In this document: positions 52,601 to 63,257 of the stretch, piece by piece
Position numbering within the stretch: position 1 is the first letter of the stretch
Layout: each line of letters starts with the position of its first letter
From: Gordionus sp. m RMFG-2023
Lineage: Eukaryota > Nematomorpha > Gordioida > Chordodea > Parachordodidae
Length of the DNA stretch: 64,000 nucleotides
Assembly (NCBI RefSeq): GCF_954871325.1
Contig: NC_088776.1
Coordinates: 56,399,301 to 56,463,300 of the forward strand
Direction of reading: 5' to 3'
Translations under genes and position numbers: made by a program
The notes under the pieces: generated by a model
What the model saw: the letters and a program-made list of their open reading frames with translations, nothing else
Told to the model about the DNA's origin: nothing
The model's database searches: none

Positions 52601-52611
52601 GAATCGTCCAT
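37579..52611 (-). CDS. SLC7A: SLC7-family (LAT/y+LAT-like) amino acid exchanger, complete gene, 10 coding exons
   Basis: The protein is an APC-superfamily amino acid exchanger of the plasma membrane, similar to the light chains of heteromeric transporters (SLC7A5-8). Minus-strand coding exons are 52611-51918, 47785-47660, 47477-47372, 44518-44474, 43352-43229, 41039-40936, 39976-39880, 39404-39255, 38411-38252 and 37637-37579. They total 1665 nt, or 554 residues, and every junction phase agrees. The hydrophilic N-tail covers about 1-57. The substrate-site GSGIFVSP motif of helix 1 is at 71-78, CYAELGT at 108-114, and a second helix-breaking region [21 protein letters not shown] runs across exons 3-4. 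The loop after helix 3 (about 167-220) is unusually long, has no cysteine and has one N-glycosylation sequon (N185-Y-T). Substrate range (neutral or cationic) cannot be read from the sequence. Confidence 0.94.
38252..38411 (-). CDS. SLC7A: SLC7A coding exon 9
   Basis: It encodes 483-535 and one base of W536: helices 11-12 ([20 protein letters not shown] and [15 protein letters not shown]). The acceptor is ATTTTAG|GTA. The donor AGAT|GTGTAT is weak, but it gives the KPRW junction expected for the family. Confidence 0.88.
39255..39404 (-). CDS. SLC7A: SLC7A coding exon 8
   Basis: It encodes 433-482, including [20 protein letters not shown] and the conserved [14 protein letters not shown]. It spans helices 9-10 and the basic loop that follows. 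The acceptor is TTGTTCAG|GGT and the donor ACG|GTATAA; both ends are phase 0. Confidence 0.94.
39880..39976 (-). CDS. SLC7A: SLC7A coding exon 7
   Basis: It completes R400 and encodes 401-432: [20 protein letters not shown], then [12 protein letters not shown]. The GAREGHLP signature is diagnostic for SLC7 light chains. The acceptor is AACAAG|A and the donor ACG|GTAAAT, phase 0. Confidence 0.95.
40936..41039 (-). CDS. SLC7A: SLC7A coding exon 6
   Basis: It encodes 366-399 and two bases of R400: [20 protein letters not shown], then [15 protein letters not shown]. This is the helix 8 block. The acceptor is ATAAAAG|ACC and the donor CCAG|GTATA, phase 2. Confidence 0.94.
41225..41860 (+). pseudogene. 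LINE C-terminal region, decayed
   Basis: The plus strand reads [20 protein letters not shown], then LGCDM, and after frame changes [20 protein letters not shown]. Near 41530 a PDG-like FDGMT and RDYTLTY follow. The order parallels the better kept copy at 55320-55805. Stops occur throughout. It lies antisense in SLC7A intron 5 and is GC-richer than its surroundings. Confidence 0.65.
43229..43352 (-). CDS. SLC7A: SLC7A coding exon 5
   Basis: It completes K324 and encodes 325-365. It contains [19 protein letters not shown] followed by [15 protein letters not shown], covering helix 7 and the adjoining loop. The acceptor is TTTTTAG|A and the donor GTT|GTAAGC, phase 0. Confidence 0.94.
43632..43812. 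repeat. Decayed TAGTGTTGTTAA MITE copy
   Basis: Interior blocks TTTATCCAGAAAAATATTAC and TTAGCATCTCGAGACTTAGG and an AATTAGCCATTTTTAAAAA edge match the family. Both outer ends are lost. It lies in SLC7A intron 4. Confidence 0.6.
44474..44518 (-). CDS. SLC7A: SLC7A coding exon 4 (45-nt small exon)
   Basis: It completes W309, encodes [14 protein letters not shown] and starts K324. This is among the most conserved blocks of LAT-type transporters. The acceptor is TATTAAG|G. The donor AA|GTTTTA is weak. The phases (2 in, 2 out) match the neighbouring exons exactly. Confidence 0.93.
47372..47477 (-). CDS. SLC7A: SLC7A coding exon 3
   Basis: It completes G274, encodes 275-308 and starts W309: a loop, then [16 protein letters not shown], the strongly conserved helix 6 region that lines the substrate site. 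The acceptor is GTCGTTAG|GT and the donor GATG|GTATGT, phase 2. An alternative AG nearer the GTNKKPGN stretch breaks the frame and was rejected. Confidence 0.93.
47660..47785 (-). CDS. SLC7A: SLC7A coding exon 2
   Basis: It completes L232 and encodes 233-273 plus one base of G274: [18 protein letters not shown], then a hydrophobic helix ending FVFLGK. It corresponds to helices 4-5 of the family. The acceptor is AACAAG|TA and the donor AAAAG|GTTTAA, phase 1. Confidence 0.93.
48553..49320 (+). mobile_element. hAT relic with GATCGG subterminal repeats, about 770 bp
   Basis: The edges GGGCCATGCTGAT and GATCGGCAGCCCTA are imperfect inverted repeats, with GATCGG clustered inside both. The interior at about 48855-49030 reads a BED-finger-like [20 protein letters not shown] followed directly by [11 protein letters not shown] and [11 protein letters not shown], a dimerisation motif. 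The whole catalytic core is missing. It lies in SLC7A intron 1. Confidence 0.75.
51309..51471 (+). CDS. Orphan exon-like sequence upstream-antisense of SLC7A
   Basis: An open frame encodes [20 protein letters not shown], then [20 protein letters not shown]. It ends at a strong donor AAAG|GTAAGTA. Base composition rises over the same stretch. A weak acceptor may lie at about 51308. No family was recognised and no second exon found. It sits in SLC7A intron 1 on the opposite strand. Confidence 0.35.
51918..52611 (-). CDS. SLC7A: SLC7A coding exon 1
   Basis: It encodes residues 1-231 plus one base. The start context is TAAAATGG. The exon is distinctly GC-richer than its surroundings. It covers the N-tail, helices 1-3, the long loop and the start of helix 4. 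The donor is ACAC|GTAAGT, phase 1. Confidence 0.94.
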
Positions 52612-53889
52612 TTTACCGTTCGAATCGCCTTTATTTTATGTAGAGGTATATGGAAAATTAATTTTATAATATGAATGGATTAAAACGAAAATTGCGAATA
52701 TAGTATCCGCAAATTTTTAACTTGAAGAATATTATTAATATTTTATTATTATAGAGTATAAACATCCGGCTTTGAGCTAGCTGTTCTTTTTTAGAATAAT
52801 TTTGACAACATTGTCATGTAGGTCACTCAAATAATTAAAGATGATATAATAAAAAAAAATTTTTTTAATTTTTGGCCTAGTAATTTAATATGGTTATAAT
52901 TGACATTTTTAATAATGTTTTAAGCTTAAAATACCATTTGACCTTACATTATATAACTCATTATTTAAATTTTAAAACAAGAATGATGAAATAATCATGA
53001 ATTTTACAATTAAAATATTTGAATAAGTGCTTTACATGTCATCAAAGTTATTCATTCAGAATTCGTTTTTTTTAAATAAATATGAATACAACTATACCGC
53101 ATCAGTTTTCTTTTCGAGCGTAATCAAAGATTTGTTAAAATCATAATATGTACTTAGCGAAAATGCAAGCTCTTAGATTATAGTGAAATCTATAAATCAT
53201 GTCAATTAGTGTTCCTGCAAACCATAAAATTGAACTGACTCCTGCGTACCTTTATTGAAGTATCATCAATATGAGTGATTATATAATCATTGGGAGATTT
53301 CTGCATCGACCGGGATATTTAAATACTGGTCTTGTTGAAGATATTTATCAGAGCACGGGCTTAAAGTAAATATTTTGGGGCTTTTGCAAAAAAAGAAAAC
53401 AAAATGTTGGTCCTAACATTTTCACACTTGATTTCCAACTAGATTCAGCTTTTCGTTTTACGAAGTGAATGATTTTTAACGTTATTTTCGAATTTAATTT
53501 TTTAAAAATATATATATATATAAGTGTTTAGGCGCTAATGGCGATATAATTTAAAATTTATAAGTCAATTTCAAATCGTGATTAATATTAGTAATAAAAA
53601 CAATTTTTCAATGTAAAATTATTCCATAAAAAAAACAAAACTCTCCCCTTATTATGTTTTTAATCAATTAACTAATTTATTTATAAAAATGACCAGGTTC
53701 ATCTTACAACTTAGTATAGAAAACAATAATTTCTTCATACCATCCTTTGAAGATTGAAATATCGATCCAAACCTGGTTTTCCCGTTAAATATTCGTTTTT
53801 ACGGTTTTGTATCTATCTGATTGACTTCTCATTTAATGTTTCGAGCTGTTTATTTATTCTTAAAATAATGGCAAATTTTATTTAGTCAA
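52612..53889. other. Upstream region of SLC7A
   Basis: It should contain the promoter and 5' untranslated sequence of SLC7A. An upstream untranslated exon is possible, since AAATAAAG just before the ATG could be an acceptor. No clear TATA or initiator element could be singled out in this AT-rich DNA. Confidence 0.4.
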
Positions 53890-54960
53890 AAAGTGTTTTT
53901 AGCCGGACACCCAGGAATAATTTGACTGGTAATCCTACCGATTGATGAGTTTTCTGAATTTCTTCATCAAGAACTTTATGGGGTGCAGAATTCCGTTATG
54001 ATATTTGGATAAAGAAGCAAAAGTCATGCTATATGGCTTGGAAAGTTATAGCTAACATTGTGGAACACGATTCGAAATATGTAGCGAATTAGCCAATCTG
54101 GTGTCAATTCTAATTATTCGGAAACGAGCGAGATCTGCTCACCATTACTAGTAAAAAAAATTACTTCGATGGTGTTCGAAATTATCAGCATAGAATACGA
54201 AATAACTCATAAAGAAAGTTAAAAAAAAACAATATTATAGCTAACTATTTATCAAGAAATCCAATTAAAAATTGAAAATAATAAAATAGAGTTGAGAGTA
54301 CAAGAAACCAAACCTACAATGTTTTCGGTATGTCCATATTAGATATAGGAAACGAGACATCAAAAGACCGAATCTTATCGGAAATAAAATAAATAATGTT
54401 AAATTACTTATCGTTCACAGAAACAGAGGCTTAAAAACAATCAGCAAGACAAAAAGTAGGGATTAGATTGGAGGATGGAGTATTATTTAATATCGCGGGC
54501 ATTGCACATCATGCACCTAGTGCATACCCTGAATAACAACGAACAGCCGTTGCTTGTAATCATATGGTACCCAAGAATGGACCAAGATATAGAAAGATTA
54601 GTAAAAATATGATACCATAGAATACGCCAAAAATAGCAAGGGAGATAATCTATATTTTGCGGGATATGTAGACTCATACTATTGAATATTAAGAGTAGGT
54701 GAATTATCCAAGTGAATTGAATTGGACTATTTAAAAGAAATTTGAGACCATGCCATACCCTATTAAAAAGTTTTGAAGCGTGATTTTTGCATGGTGTACC
54801 AAAGAAACAAGATCCCGATAATATGGCACATTTAATAACCATAAATATGAAGATTTTATTCAATAAATTACGCATCAGAAAGGGGACTTACTACTCCGTA
54901 CAACCCAAAGAGTAACGGTTTAACATGAACGCAACGCAAACGATTATCGATATCCCAGAA
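53890..54960 (+). pseudogene. Gypsy-like LTR retrotransposon pol (integrase) remnant
   Basis: Around 54510-54630 the plus strand reads a degraded HHCC zone followed by IIWYPRMDQDIERLVKI, the integrase linker pattern. Downstream near 54790-54915, HGVPKKQDPDN and YYSVQPKSNGLT match the catalytic-core HGxPxxxxSDN and the PxxNG motif. Many stops separate these pieces. No LTRs were recognised. The upstream part is only tentatively retroelement. Confidence 0.6.
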
Positions 54961-55319
54961 GAAAATGCACTAAGGTGGTATTGTCCATTTACCGAAATTC
55001 AACTAAACAATCGATGGAATATCAGCCAAATTAGCCCTGGGTTGACAACTAAAAACAGTTTTTAGCTGCATATATAAAACATCTTTTTATTGGACACATA
55101 GAAACATCAAGTGATAAAAAAACGAGCATTTTATGATATGCTTTTTAAAAAAAAAAATTTAAAATAGGGAAATATATAGAAGAACAGCTAAATATTTTTT
55201 TGTGCTCACAAATCCGGATATCCCTCAATGTTAAATTTAATTTAACCGGAAATTATCATATTATGAGTGAATTACTTATAGTGGGAAAATTTCAGACAAC
55301 TGTAAAAATCGAAGGCTTA

Positions 55320-55805
55320 CTATCCCTTGCACTGCAAGTTCTCCCGTGGACGACAACCTCGTCATAAATCTATCAATAACATTTTACTAGCCGCCCTCAA
55401 AAAAGTTAATATCCCATCTACCCTCGAACCAGTGGGTCTTTCAAACGAATACGCCATACGCCCGGATGGTATTTCTCTCATACCCTGGTCTAATGGTCTT
55501 CCGCTAACATGGGATTACACTTGCGTTAATTTGGTGCCAAGTCTAACCTCTCATTTTCTGCTATCGAAAAGGCAGAAATCCTTAAAAAAAATAAATACGC
55601 TTGCCTCGCCAACACTATGTTCATTCCTATCGTTACCAATTCCCTAGGCATGTTTGGAAACGAGGCCCTCAATTTCATTAAAATTATAGGAAAAAAAATG
55701 AGACAGATCTCAGGGGACCCCAATGAAGGATTTTACCTTCGCCAGCAGATTTCCCTAGAAATTTGCCGGTCTAATTTTTTAAGTATTCACTCTTCTCTTG
55801 GATGA
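55320..55805 (+). pseudogene. LINE C-terminal domain, one frameshift
   Basis: The frame 55327-55647 reads NNILLAALKKVNIPSTLEPV, then AIRPDGISLIPWSNGLPLTW and DYTCVN. The same protein continues after a frameshift near 55560 (AIEKAEILKKNKYACLANTM, then NSLGMFGNEALNFIKIIGKK), ending near 55805. The spacing of PD and D-x-T resembles a restriction-like endonuclease fold, which is an inference. The family occurs downstream of reverse transcriptases in many invertebrates. A second decayed piece is at 41225-41860. Confidence 0.7.
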
Positions 55806-56348
55806 TATATACCCCCCCCCCCTTTTTTTAAAACCCATATATTTTTTTTATAGTCTTTTTTAATGTCTTCATAGATCATATATATATTATATATTTCTTT
55901 TTTTTTATATTTAATTTTTAATATATCCATTTTAATATATATTTTTTAATCCTCTGTAATTTTAATGAAAATCAAAAAATAAAATACAGTTTAATATAAA
56001 AAAAAAAAAAATTATTCTTAATTTGCTCAAAAGTTTATGTGGATAAAAAATAATAAGGAAAGCTACATTCATAATAAGGGCGATTCGCCAAGCGATACGA
56101 AATTAATCGCTAGCAAAATCACAGTTGACGCCATAGCCATGGTACTTTTTGAAATATAAGTAAACAGTAGCGATTTATCGTTCCGTGTAAATTATACCTA
56201 TTTTTGGCTTGCTTTTATAAATTAACAGCGATTAATATCCCATCGTTTGAGCAAATTGCGATTACTACATATGCAGCGTAAGTACTGTACCCATGCTGGT
56301 ATGCATTTCCGGTCAAATCATATTTATACTATATTGTATAAATATAAA

Positions 56349-56530
56349 TGTGATTTGCTGTAAAACATTTACATATATTGTAACAACTTTCTTAAAAAAA
56401 TTGTTTAATTTGCTGTAATTTTTTTTCTTAAATGTTATCAATATGTTATTTTTAAAATAATTACAGCTAGTCAAACAAATTTATAAGAAAGTTGTTATGA
56501 ATATATGGAAATGTTATATCAAATCATACA
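56349..56530. mobile_element. Fold-back MITE, about 180 bp
   Basis: Two arms of about 70 bp (containing GTAACAACTTTCTTA and TAAGAAAGTTGTTATG) are imperfect inverted repeats around a spacer of about 40 bp. The unit would form a long hairpin. No coding capacity. Confidence 0.65.
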
Positions 56531-58141
56531 CACACACATACATATAATGTGTAATATATATCGATCCTCAAAATTTTGTGTGATTTCGAAACCGGAACTC
56601 AGTAAAATCAAAACAGGAAACTCTTTTTAAAAAAATTTAGGAAGCCATTTTTAGTTCATGTCCCACATTCTGAATATTATTTAATTCTTATTTAAAATTG
56701 AAAGATTTTACTCAGCCCTTCCTCAAGATATAGATTATGAATAGATTTTATTTTTATCTTTTATCATTGAGAAAATTAAATAGAATTTATTTTTGTAAAA
56801 CTTGTCATTGTATTAAGAATAAGATCGAATTTACCTCTTGTTCAACTAGAAAAAGGTAACGACTGGACAAAAATATTGATGTTACAAATTATAATTATGA
56901 TGATGCAATTGCATAAGAAAAATAATTTATTCTGTTTTAACGAAATAATACGAACCAACAAATTTTTGAATGCGATAATTTTTTGGGAAGATGTTAGTTA
57001 TAATTGAAATTAAATGAAGGAAAGTGAAACGAAATTGTTTAAACTATGCTAGATTTTTTGTCCGAGAATCGATAATTTAATGATAATTAGTAATTCTGGT
57101 CGCGTGGAATAAATTATTTAACCATATTTAGCATGTGTCATAATATATTTTATGTTTTGACATAAGATTTTAATGGAAATTAATAAATTTTGAATGAGAA
57201 ATGAATGAATAAGGAATAAAATCTTCAATTTTTTTTTAAAAGAATAATTTAAATATTCCAATGAATCGCTAATTTTATAAAAATTGTATTAATTTTTTTT
57301 TAAATTAATAATTTCAGATGAATTTTAAAATGTCTAGACCAGACATAGATTTAGATATTAAAAAAGTTGATTTCAAAAGCAGAAGATTTTTTATGAATGA
57401 ATGAAATGAGATTATCCAATATACGAAGTCAGATTTTCAATTTTTTTTACCTTTATGAATTAAATATTATTTATTAACGCATTTTATATTACAACTTACA
57501 ACGATTAATGAACTTGCAAACAAATAATATATTATTTTTAAAAATAAAATTCAAATAATAATAAAAAAAACTAATTTGTTTTTAATTTTCTGCTTTATTT
57601 ACCTTTCTTTTTTTTTTATTTCCATAAATTTTATTAACAGAATATATATTTATCTTATTTTCTCTTAAAAAAGATTTTATTATAAAATTTATTGGTCTAA
57701 TTAATTTAGCTTAAATAAATCTTAAAAATTTTGCGAAATGTGCGAAACTTATAAATAATATCATCAACCATCTTAAAACTTCCCCTCTAAATTTTTTTTT
57801 AAAAAAAATTAGAAACAATAAATAAATAAAACATACTTCATCTCATTCTCCTCCGTTTATAATCAAAATAATTTATTCATCATTTTTTTTATAAAAACAT
57901 GTTTATTTATTTATTTTTTATTATTTTTTAACATTTCATTTATCCAATTATAATTCAATTAAATTTGTTTTTTGATATTTTTTTTTTAGATTTGTGAATA
58001 TAAATTAGAAAATATTATTTTTTTTAAAAAAAAAAAATTCCTCCCTTATGTTTCACTCATTTATACGGGCTGCATTGATTTCGACTTTCGACATCTCTTT
58101 TGCTTACAAACGAAAATAGGAAAAAAAAACACATTGACAAT

Positions 58142-58473
58142 TAGAGATATGCAACCCGGGCCGGGTTTATTTTTTTTAAAATATCGGGGACTGGGTCGGG
58201 CTTAATATTTTTTAATTCGTACCGAGTCGGGTCGGGCTTTGAAATTTTTTTTAATATATCGAAATTTATCAATTTTATGTTGAATTTTTAATGTAAAATA
58301 AAAATATTTGATTTTATTTTTTAGAAACTAGATGCCATATAACATATATCTTTTATTTTGAGTAATTATAAAAATTAATTTCTATATTTAAATAAATTCG
58401 GGCCGAGCCGGTAAATTAAAAAAATTTTGGGTTCGGGCAGGGCTTGAAAAATTAGGCCCGATGCAGATCATTA
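58142..58473. mobile_element. Short hAT-like MITE with CGGGCC subterminal words
   Basis: The edges TAGAGATATGCAACCCGGGC and GGCCCGATGCAGATCATTA are imperfect inverted repeats. CGGGC/GTCGGG words recur inside both ends. No coding frame. The target duplication is unclear. Confidence 0.55.
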
Positions 58474-58502
58474 ATCACAACATTCACATTGTCGTCATGG
58501 TA

Positions 58503-58695
58503 TTACCCCTCATTCTTAGCTTGAATTCGCGGCCAAGTATATCAAAATACAGTATATTTTGTATGCTCTACAGCTATTGTTAATGAAAGGTTACCCTGCA
58601 AACATCCCATTTCGTGACGAAGCATACAAAATTTGCTCCATTTTTATATATTTCGCCGTGAATTCTCGCTAAATATAAATGTAAGGTTATAACGA
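58503..58695. mobile_element. MITE with GAATTCGCGGC-type inner edges
   Basis: The left arm TTACCCCTCATTCTTAGCTT, followed by GAATTCGCGGC, is mirrored by the right arm GCCGTGAATTCTCGC and ATGTAAGGTTATAAC. Related edges are at 14812-14850, 19475-19514 and 21995-22040, so this is a dispersed family. Confidence 0.6.
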
Positions 58696-59513
58696 GTGCA
58701 TTCCAATGATCCTGATTTGGGCTAGGGCTATAAATATTAAATTCTTCAACTCTAGTAGTCACAGGGATGGCTTATGAACACCCCCGAAAAATTTAAAAAT
58801 ATTTCTTGAAATTTTCAAAAATATTTTATCAATTTTAGATATAATCAGAGTTGGGCAGTACCTCTGAGATCCTTTTGTATCTTATAGTCAATATCTTTTT
58901 GACATTTTTAATAAGATACTAGTATCTATCTTAAATCTTTTATTTTGAAAAAAATTCTATATCTTTTTAATTTTCTTAACAAAAAATGTAAATTCTTTTT
59001 AATATTCATGTATGAAAAATTTACATATAACATAAGATAACCTTATTTTCTTCGTGGAATCTTATATTCATTTCTTTATTTTTTCCCCGCCATATTTGAA
59101 ATATTTTGAAAACCAAAATTAGCTGGAAAATTTATATCACATAAGATAGATAGATAAAAAATAATGGTTTGGGCGATAGTTTTGAGAAAACTTTTTCCTA
59201 TGATGATGAATATTCCATATTTTAAGAACTTATGGATTGAGTCGGATGATAAAAATAAATACTTTCGAAATATATTATTAAATAGAAGCCCTAAATATTG
59301 TACTATTAGTGTATGATCAAGCTCAAACTATAACACCAATAGATTCAACATCCAATAAAGAAGATGATGTTAAATTTTCTTTTGGCTAAACAAATATTGG
59401 TGAGTTTAATAATACAGAAAACATTGAGCTGGAGGTTTTAAATTATATTAAAGACTGCTGAATTACATTAGAAATGTGTAATTATTATCCTTCCATATAG
59501 AATATTTTTCAAA

Positions 59514-59655
59514 ATTTAGTACTACAATGTCTTCCTCAGCTCCAGCTGAAAGGTTATTAAGTTTTGGCACAATGTTAAATATGCGGGAACGACAAAGGGC
59601 TAATGATAAATTATTTGAAAAATTGATTATCTTAAAAAACAATGATTTGATTTAA
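59514..59655 (+). pseudogene. hAT dimerisation-domain remnant
   Basis: The plus strand reads STTMSSSAPAERLLSFGTML and ANDKLFEKLIILKNNDLI, then stops. SSSAPAERLLS is the hAT C-terminal dimerisation signature. Nothing of the catalytic core is readable upstream. Confidence 0.82.
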
Positions 59656-59791
59656 TCTTACTCTTTTTGCAAATTAATATTTCAACTGTCATGAATCGAC
59701 TAAAACTAATATTAAAACTAAAAGCCTGATTATTATAATTTACTCGTCTTTAAAGAATTTATTAATTATTGTAAATATTTATTCTTATTAT

Positions 59792-60179
<388 letters not shown>

Positions 60180-60489
60180 GCATGCTATGTTCTTCGCCAA
60201 TAAATAATAAAAAAAATTATATTTTATAAACTATTTTAATTTAATGGTTAATAATAATTTTATAAAGGTATCATGTATTTAAGATACTCTACAAGTATCT
60301 TTTATCTTTTCGTTTTTTTTGAGAATCGCCCTGTAAGAACCCATGTTCTATAATTATTGGATTCATTAGTTAACTTGATAATTTATACAATACCCCTTAA
60401 TCAAAAAGTAAACAAAAACATACAAATTAAAGACAAAATTTTAGAACTTAAAAGAATTTTATAACCAAAAAATAAAAAACCAGGATTTC

Positions 60490-60682
60490 TAGTGTTAAAA
60501 GGCTCGATTTTTTTTAAAATGGTTTAACCCATTATTTTAACCAAAAAATATTACGCATGCCCGGTTGCTCATGGATGGCAGAAAAGTTTGGATATCTATT
60601 AACAAAATCTCGAGGCTTGCGTAATATTATTTTGGCTAAAATCTTAATTTAAAATAGATTAAATCGAGCCGTAATAACACTA
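60490..60682. mobile_element. TAGTGTTGTTAA MITE copy, 193 bp
   Basis: It starts TAGTGTTAAAAGGCTCG and ends CGAGCCGTAATAACACTA. The interior AATCTCGAGGCTTGCGTAAT matches the type copy. The termini are diverged and the flanking duplication is not recognisable. Confidence 0.75.
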
Positions 60683-63257
60683 CTTTTGAGCAGACTAATT
60701 TAAAAAAAATATATATAAATTTAAAAGTATATAATAATTTTTATTTATTAGATTATTTATAGTTAGTAACAGCATTTTACTGAAATAGAAATATCTTTTG
60801 TAGACATTTAACTTATTTTGGTAAGAAATAAAAGATAATTGTTAATTTTATATAATTATTTTAAATTATAAATAAATTGGATAATGAATAGGTTAATTTA
60901 ATTTCGTAGAGAAATGGGTATATAAAATTTATTGATAAAAATGAGGGCAGTTGCGGTTGGAATTAATTTTGAATATGACTTTATGTCAAATTTAATCATC
61001 TTGTTTGATATTAATTATAAAATAAATTATTGAGCTCACTTTTTATTATCATTATTATTACTTTAATACTTTTTACAAATCATCTTTGTTTATTTCTTAT
61101 ATTGCTTCCATTTTATGGCGTTTTGTGTTATATTTAAAATAATACAATACATATGTCGTATTGGGATATGGAATCATAATTCGGAATCCCAACCTTGAAT
61201 CCCCACGTTTTATTCGAGATCTTTTTTTAAAAATATTTAAAAAATATTCCGAATCCCCATGAAAAAAATAAATAATTTAATTACCTTTTCTTCTCTTTGT
61301 TGCGGCTGGAACCATATAATTAAAAGGCCAAAATAAGAGATTTAAAAAAAAGTAAATAGTATAAAATTAAGGCATATAATGAATGAAAAGGGATGAGGTT
61401 ACGACTTTTTTGTTTTAAAAAATATTAATAAATATATTTATAAAAATCCGAATTATTGCAACAATTTTCGTTGAACATTTAAGCAGGGACGGTTACGGTT
61501 CAGTATGTAAAAAATTATAAGGGTTACCTTTTGATTGCGGTTCTTTTATAAAATTGCAAATTTAATTTAAAATTTATTCACACTCACGCCGTGACCCACC
61601 GTTAACACCATGGGTCAAGTGTAATTTCAAGGCCCGCGACCACCTCGTTTAGATAAAAAAAAATTTCATTGATAAAATGGTTTATTAAGAAATGGATCTT
61701 TCATGCTATTAAGAAGTCTTGGCAGTATATGAGGTAGTTAAACAAATCCATAAAACACTCCAACTTTATTCATAATTAAGTATATCATAATTATATTTAT
61801 CTATCCATTAAAAAACAATATAAATATTATAAATCATAATTATCCCGGTGCACATGTTCTTCATTCCCACAGGTCCCTTCTTCATTCCTCCCAGCTGACA
61901 TCTTCTCCACTAAATCCAATATTTTCACTCCAAAATAGCTAACAAAGGAATCCTTAATAACCAAACATGTGATGATCACGTTTTTTCCCTATCCACAAGG
62001 AAAAACGTAATTTCCCTGTCAGAAAATAACTGACATTTGATGTATTAAATTAAATTTATTTCTTCTTTTTTCAAAAGCTACAACACGCCCACCCTTCACA
62101 AGCCCAGCGTCCCTCTCTCTGTGGTGGTGTTGTATCGAATCGCCTCTTTGAATTGTATCAACTTTGAATTGTATCGACTTTGAATTGTAACGAATCACCT
62201 CTCTGAATTGTATCGGGACGCCTTGAAGACGTTCAGGGAATTTATCGAATCGACTTCCCTTATGATGATTTTAATGTAATATCTCCGATACATTTCAATA
62301 TATAATCGCCAAAACACATATTATCAATAATGACATGTAAATTGGGGTATCTGCCTTTATAATCTATGGAACCTTAATATGGACAATGTAATATCAGCAA
62401 AACATAATAATTCATTCATTTTAAGACATTTGGGAAATATGAGCTATAATATACATTATTTGGGTATGATTCATGGTAATTAATAAATAATGATTTTACA
62501 TATAATAATGTAATGTGAACATATGGTCTGTGTGTGAAATGCAATTTCAACACATGTAATTTTCCTTCTGTCATGTGAAAAAAACAATGCTACATCTTTA
62601 TAAATATCTCCTAAAATGAATATAAAAATCCATCTTTAGGTATTAAAAATAATTGCGAAACTTTGCCGAACAAAGATTTTAAATAAAATTACAAAACATA
62701 TGTATAGAAATAAATTTAATATTTTATAGGGAGAAAAAATATATAATATGTAGAAAATACAATATTTTCCATCTAGAAATTACTCAGTATCCTAAGAAAA
62801 ATATACCATTTCTACCTAACTCTGCCATCACAATTAGCACAAATTCACAAAAATGTAGAATGCAAAGTAACAAAATTGAGAATATAATGTGTTATATGGT
62901 GTATATGTAAAGAATTTTTAATATACCTTCACAATATAAAATAATTTGAGTCTTTTCTTTAAAAAAAATGTTCATAAATAAATAGTAAATAATAGTGATG
63001 TGCTATAAAATTATTACAAAGATTAAAAAAAATGTAATATGCAGCATAAATTTACAAAAAAAAAATTACACAAAAAAAACTTTCCCAGTATGCAAACTGA
63101 ACAATATTCTCACCTCAAGGCATACCCATCAATACGGGCTGACCTTATTTGTAAAAATATTTTCCCTTCACATCATTGCATACCAAAAAAATAATATAAT
63201 AATTGCAAATAAAACTTTTATAATTTAAAAAAAAAATATATATATATCAGAGACCTG
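60683..63257. other. AT-rich DNA around the candidate terminal exon
   Basis: Apart from 61827-61988, it contains a short cluster of about 15-bp repeats (CTTTGAATTGTATC) at about 62138-62212 and a CGGAATCCC-rich edge near 61160-61260 related to the 19577 element. No other gene was seen. Confidence 0.5.
61827..61988 (-). CDS. Candidate 3'-terminal exon of an unidentified gene
   Basis: Fifty-three codons follow a possible acceptor (GTGGATAG|GG) and end in TAA. The encoded tail reads VIITCLVIKDSFVSYFGVKI, then LDLVEKMSAGRNEEG and HVHRDNYDL. AATAAA lies on the same strand at 61765-61770, about 60 nt past the stop, as expected for a last exon. The stretch is GC-richer than its surroundings. Upstream exons were not found and the protein was not recognised. 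Confidence 0.38.
   Translation of the reverse strand, partial: GKNVIITCLVIKDSFVSYFGVKILDLVEKMSAGRNEEGTCGNEEHVHRDNYDL

Noticed and set aside
54483-54875. Minus-strand frame of 130 codons
   Set aside because: The plus strand of the same segment shows degraded Gypsy integrase motifs, so this is an antisense shadow.
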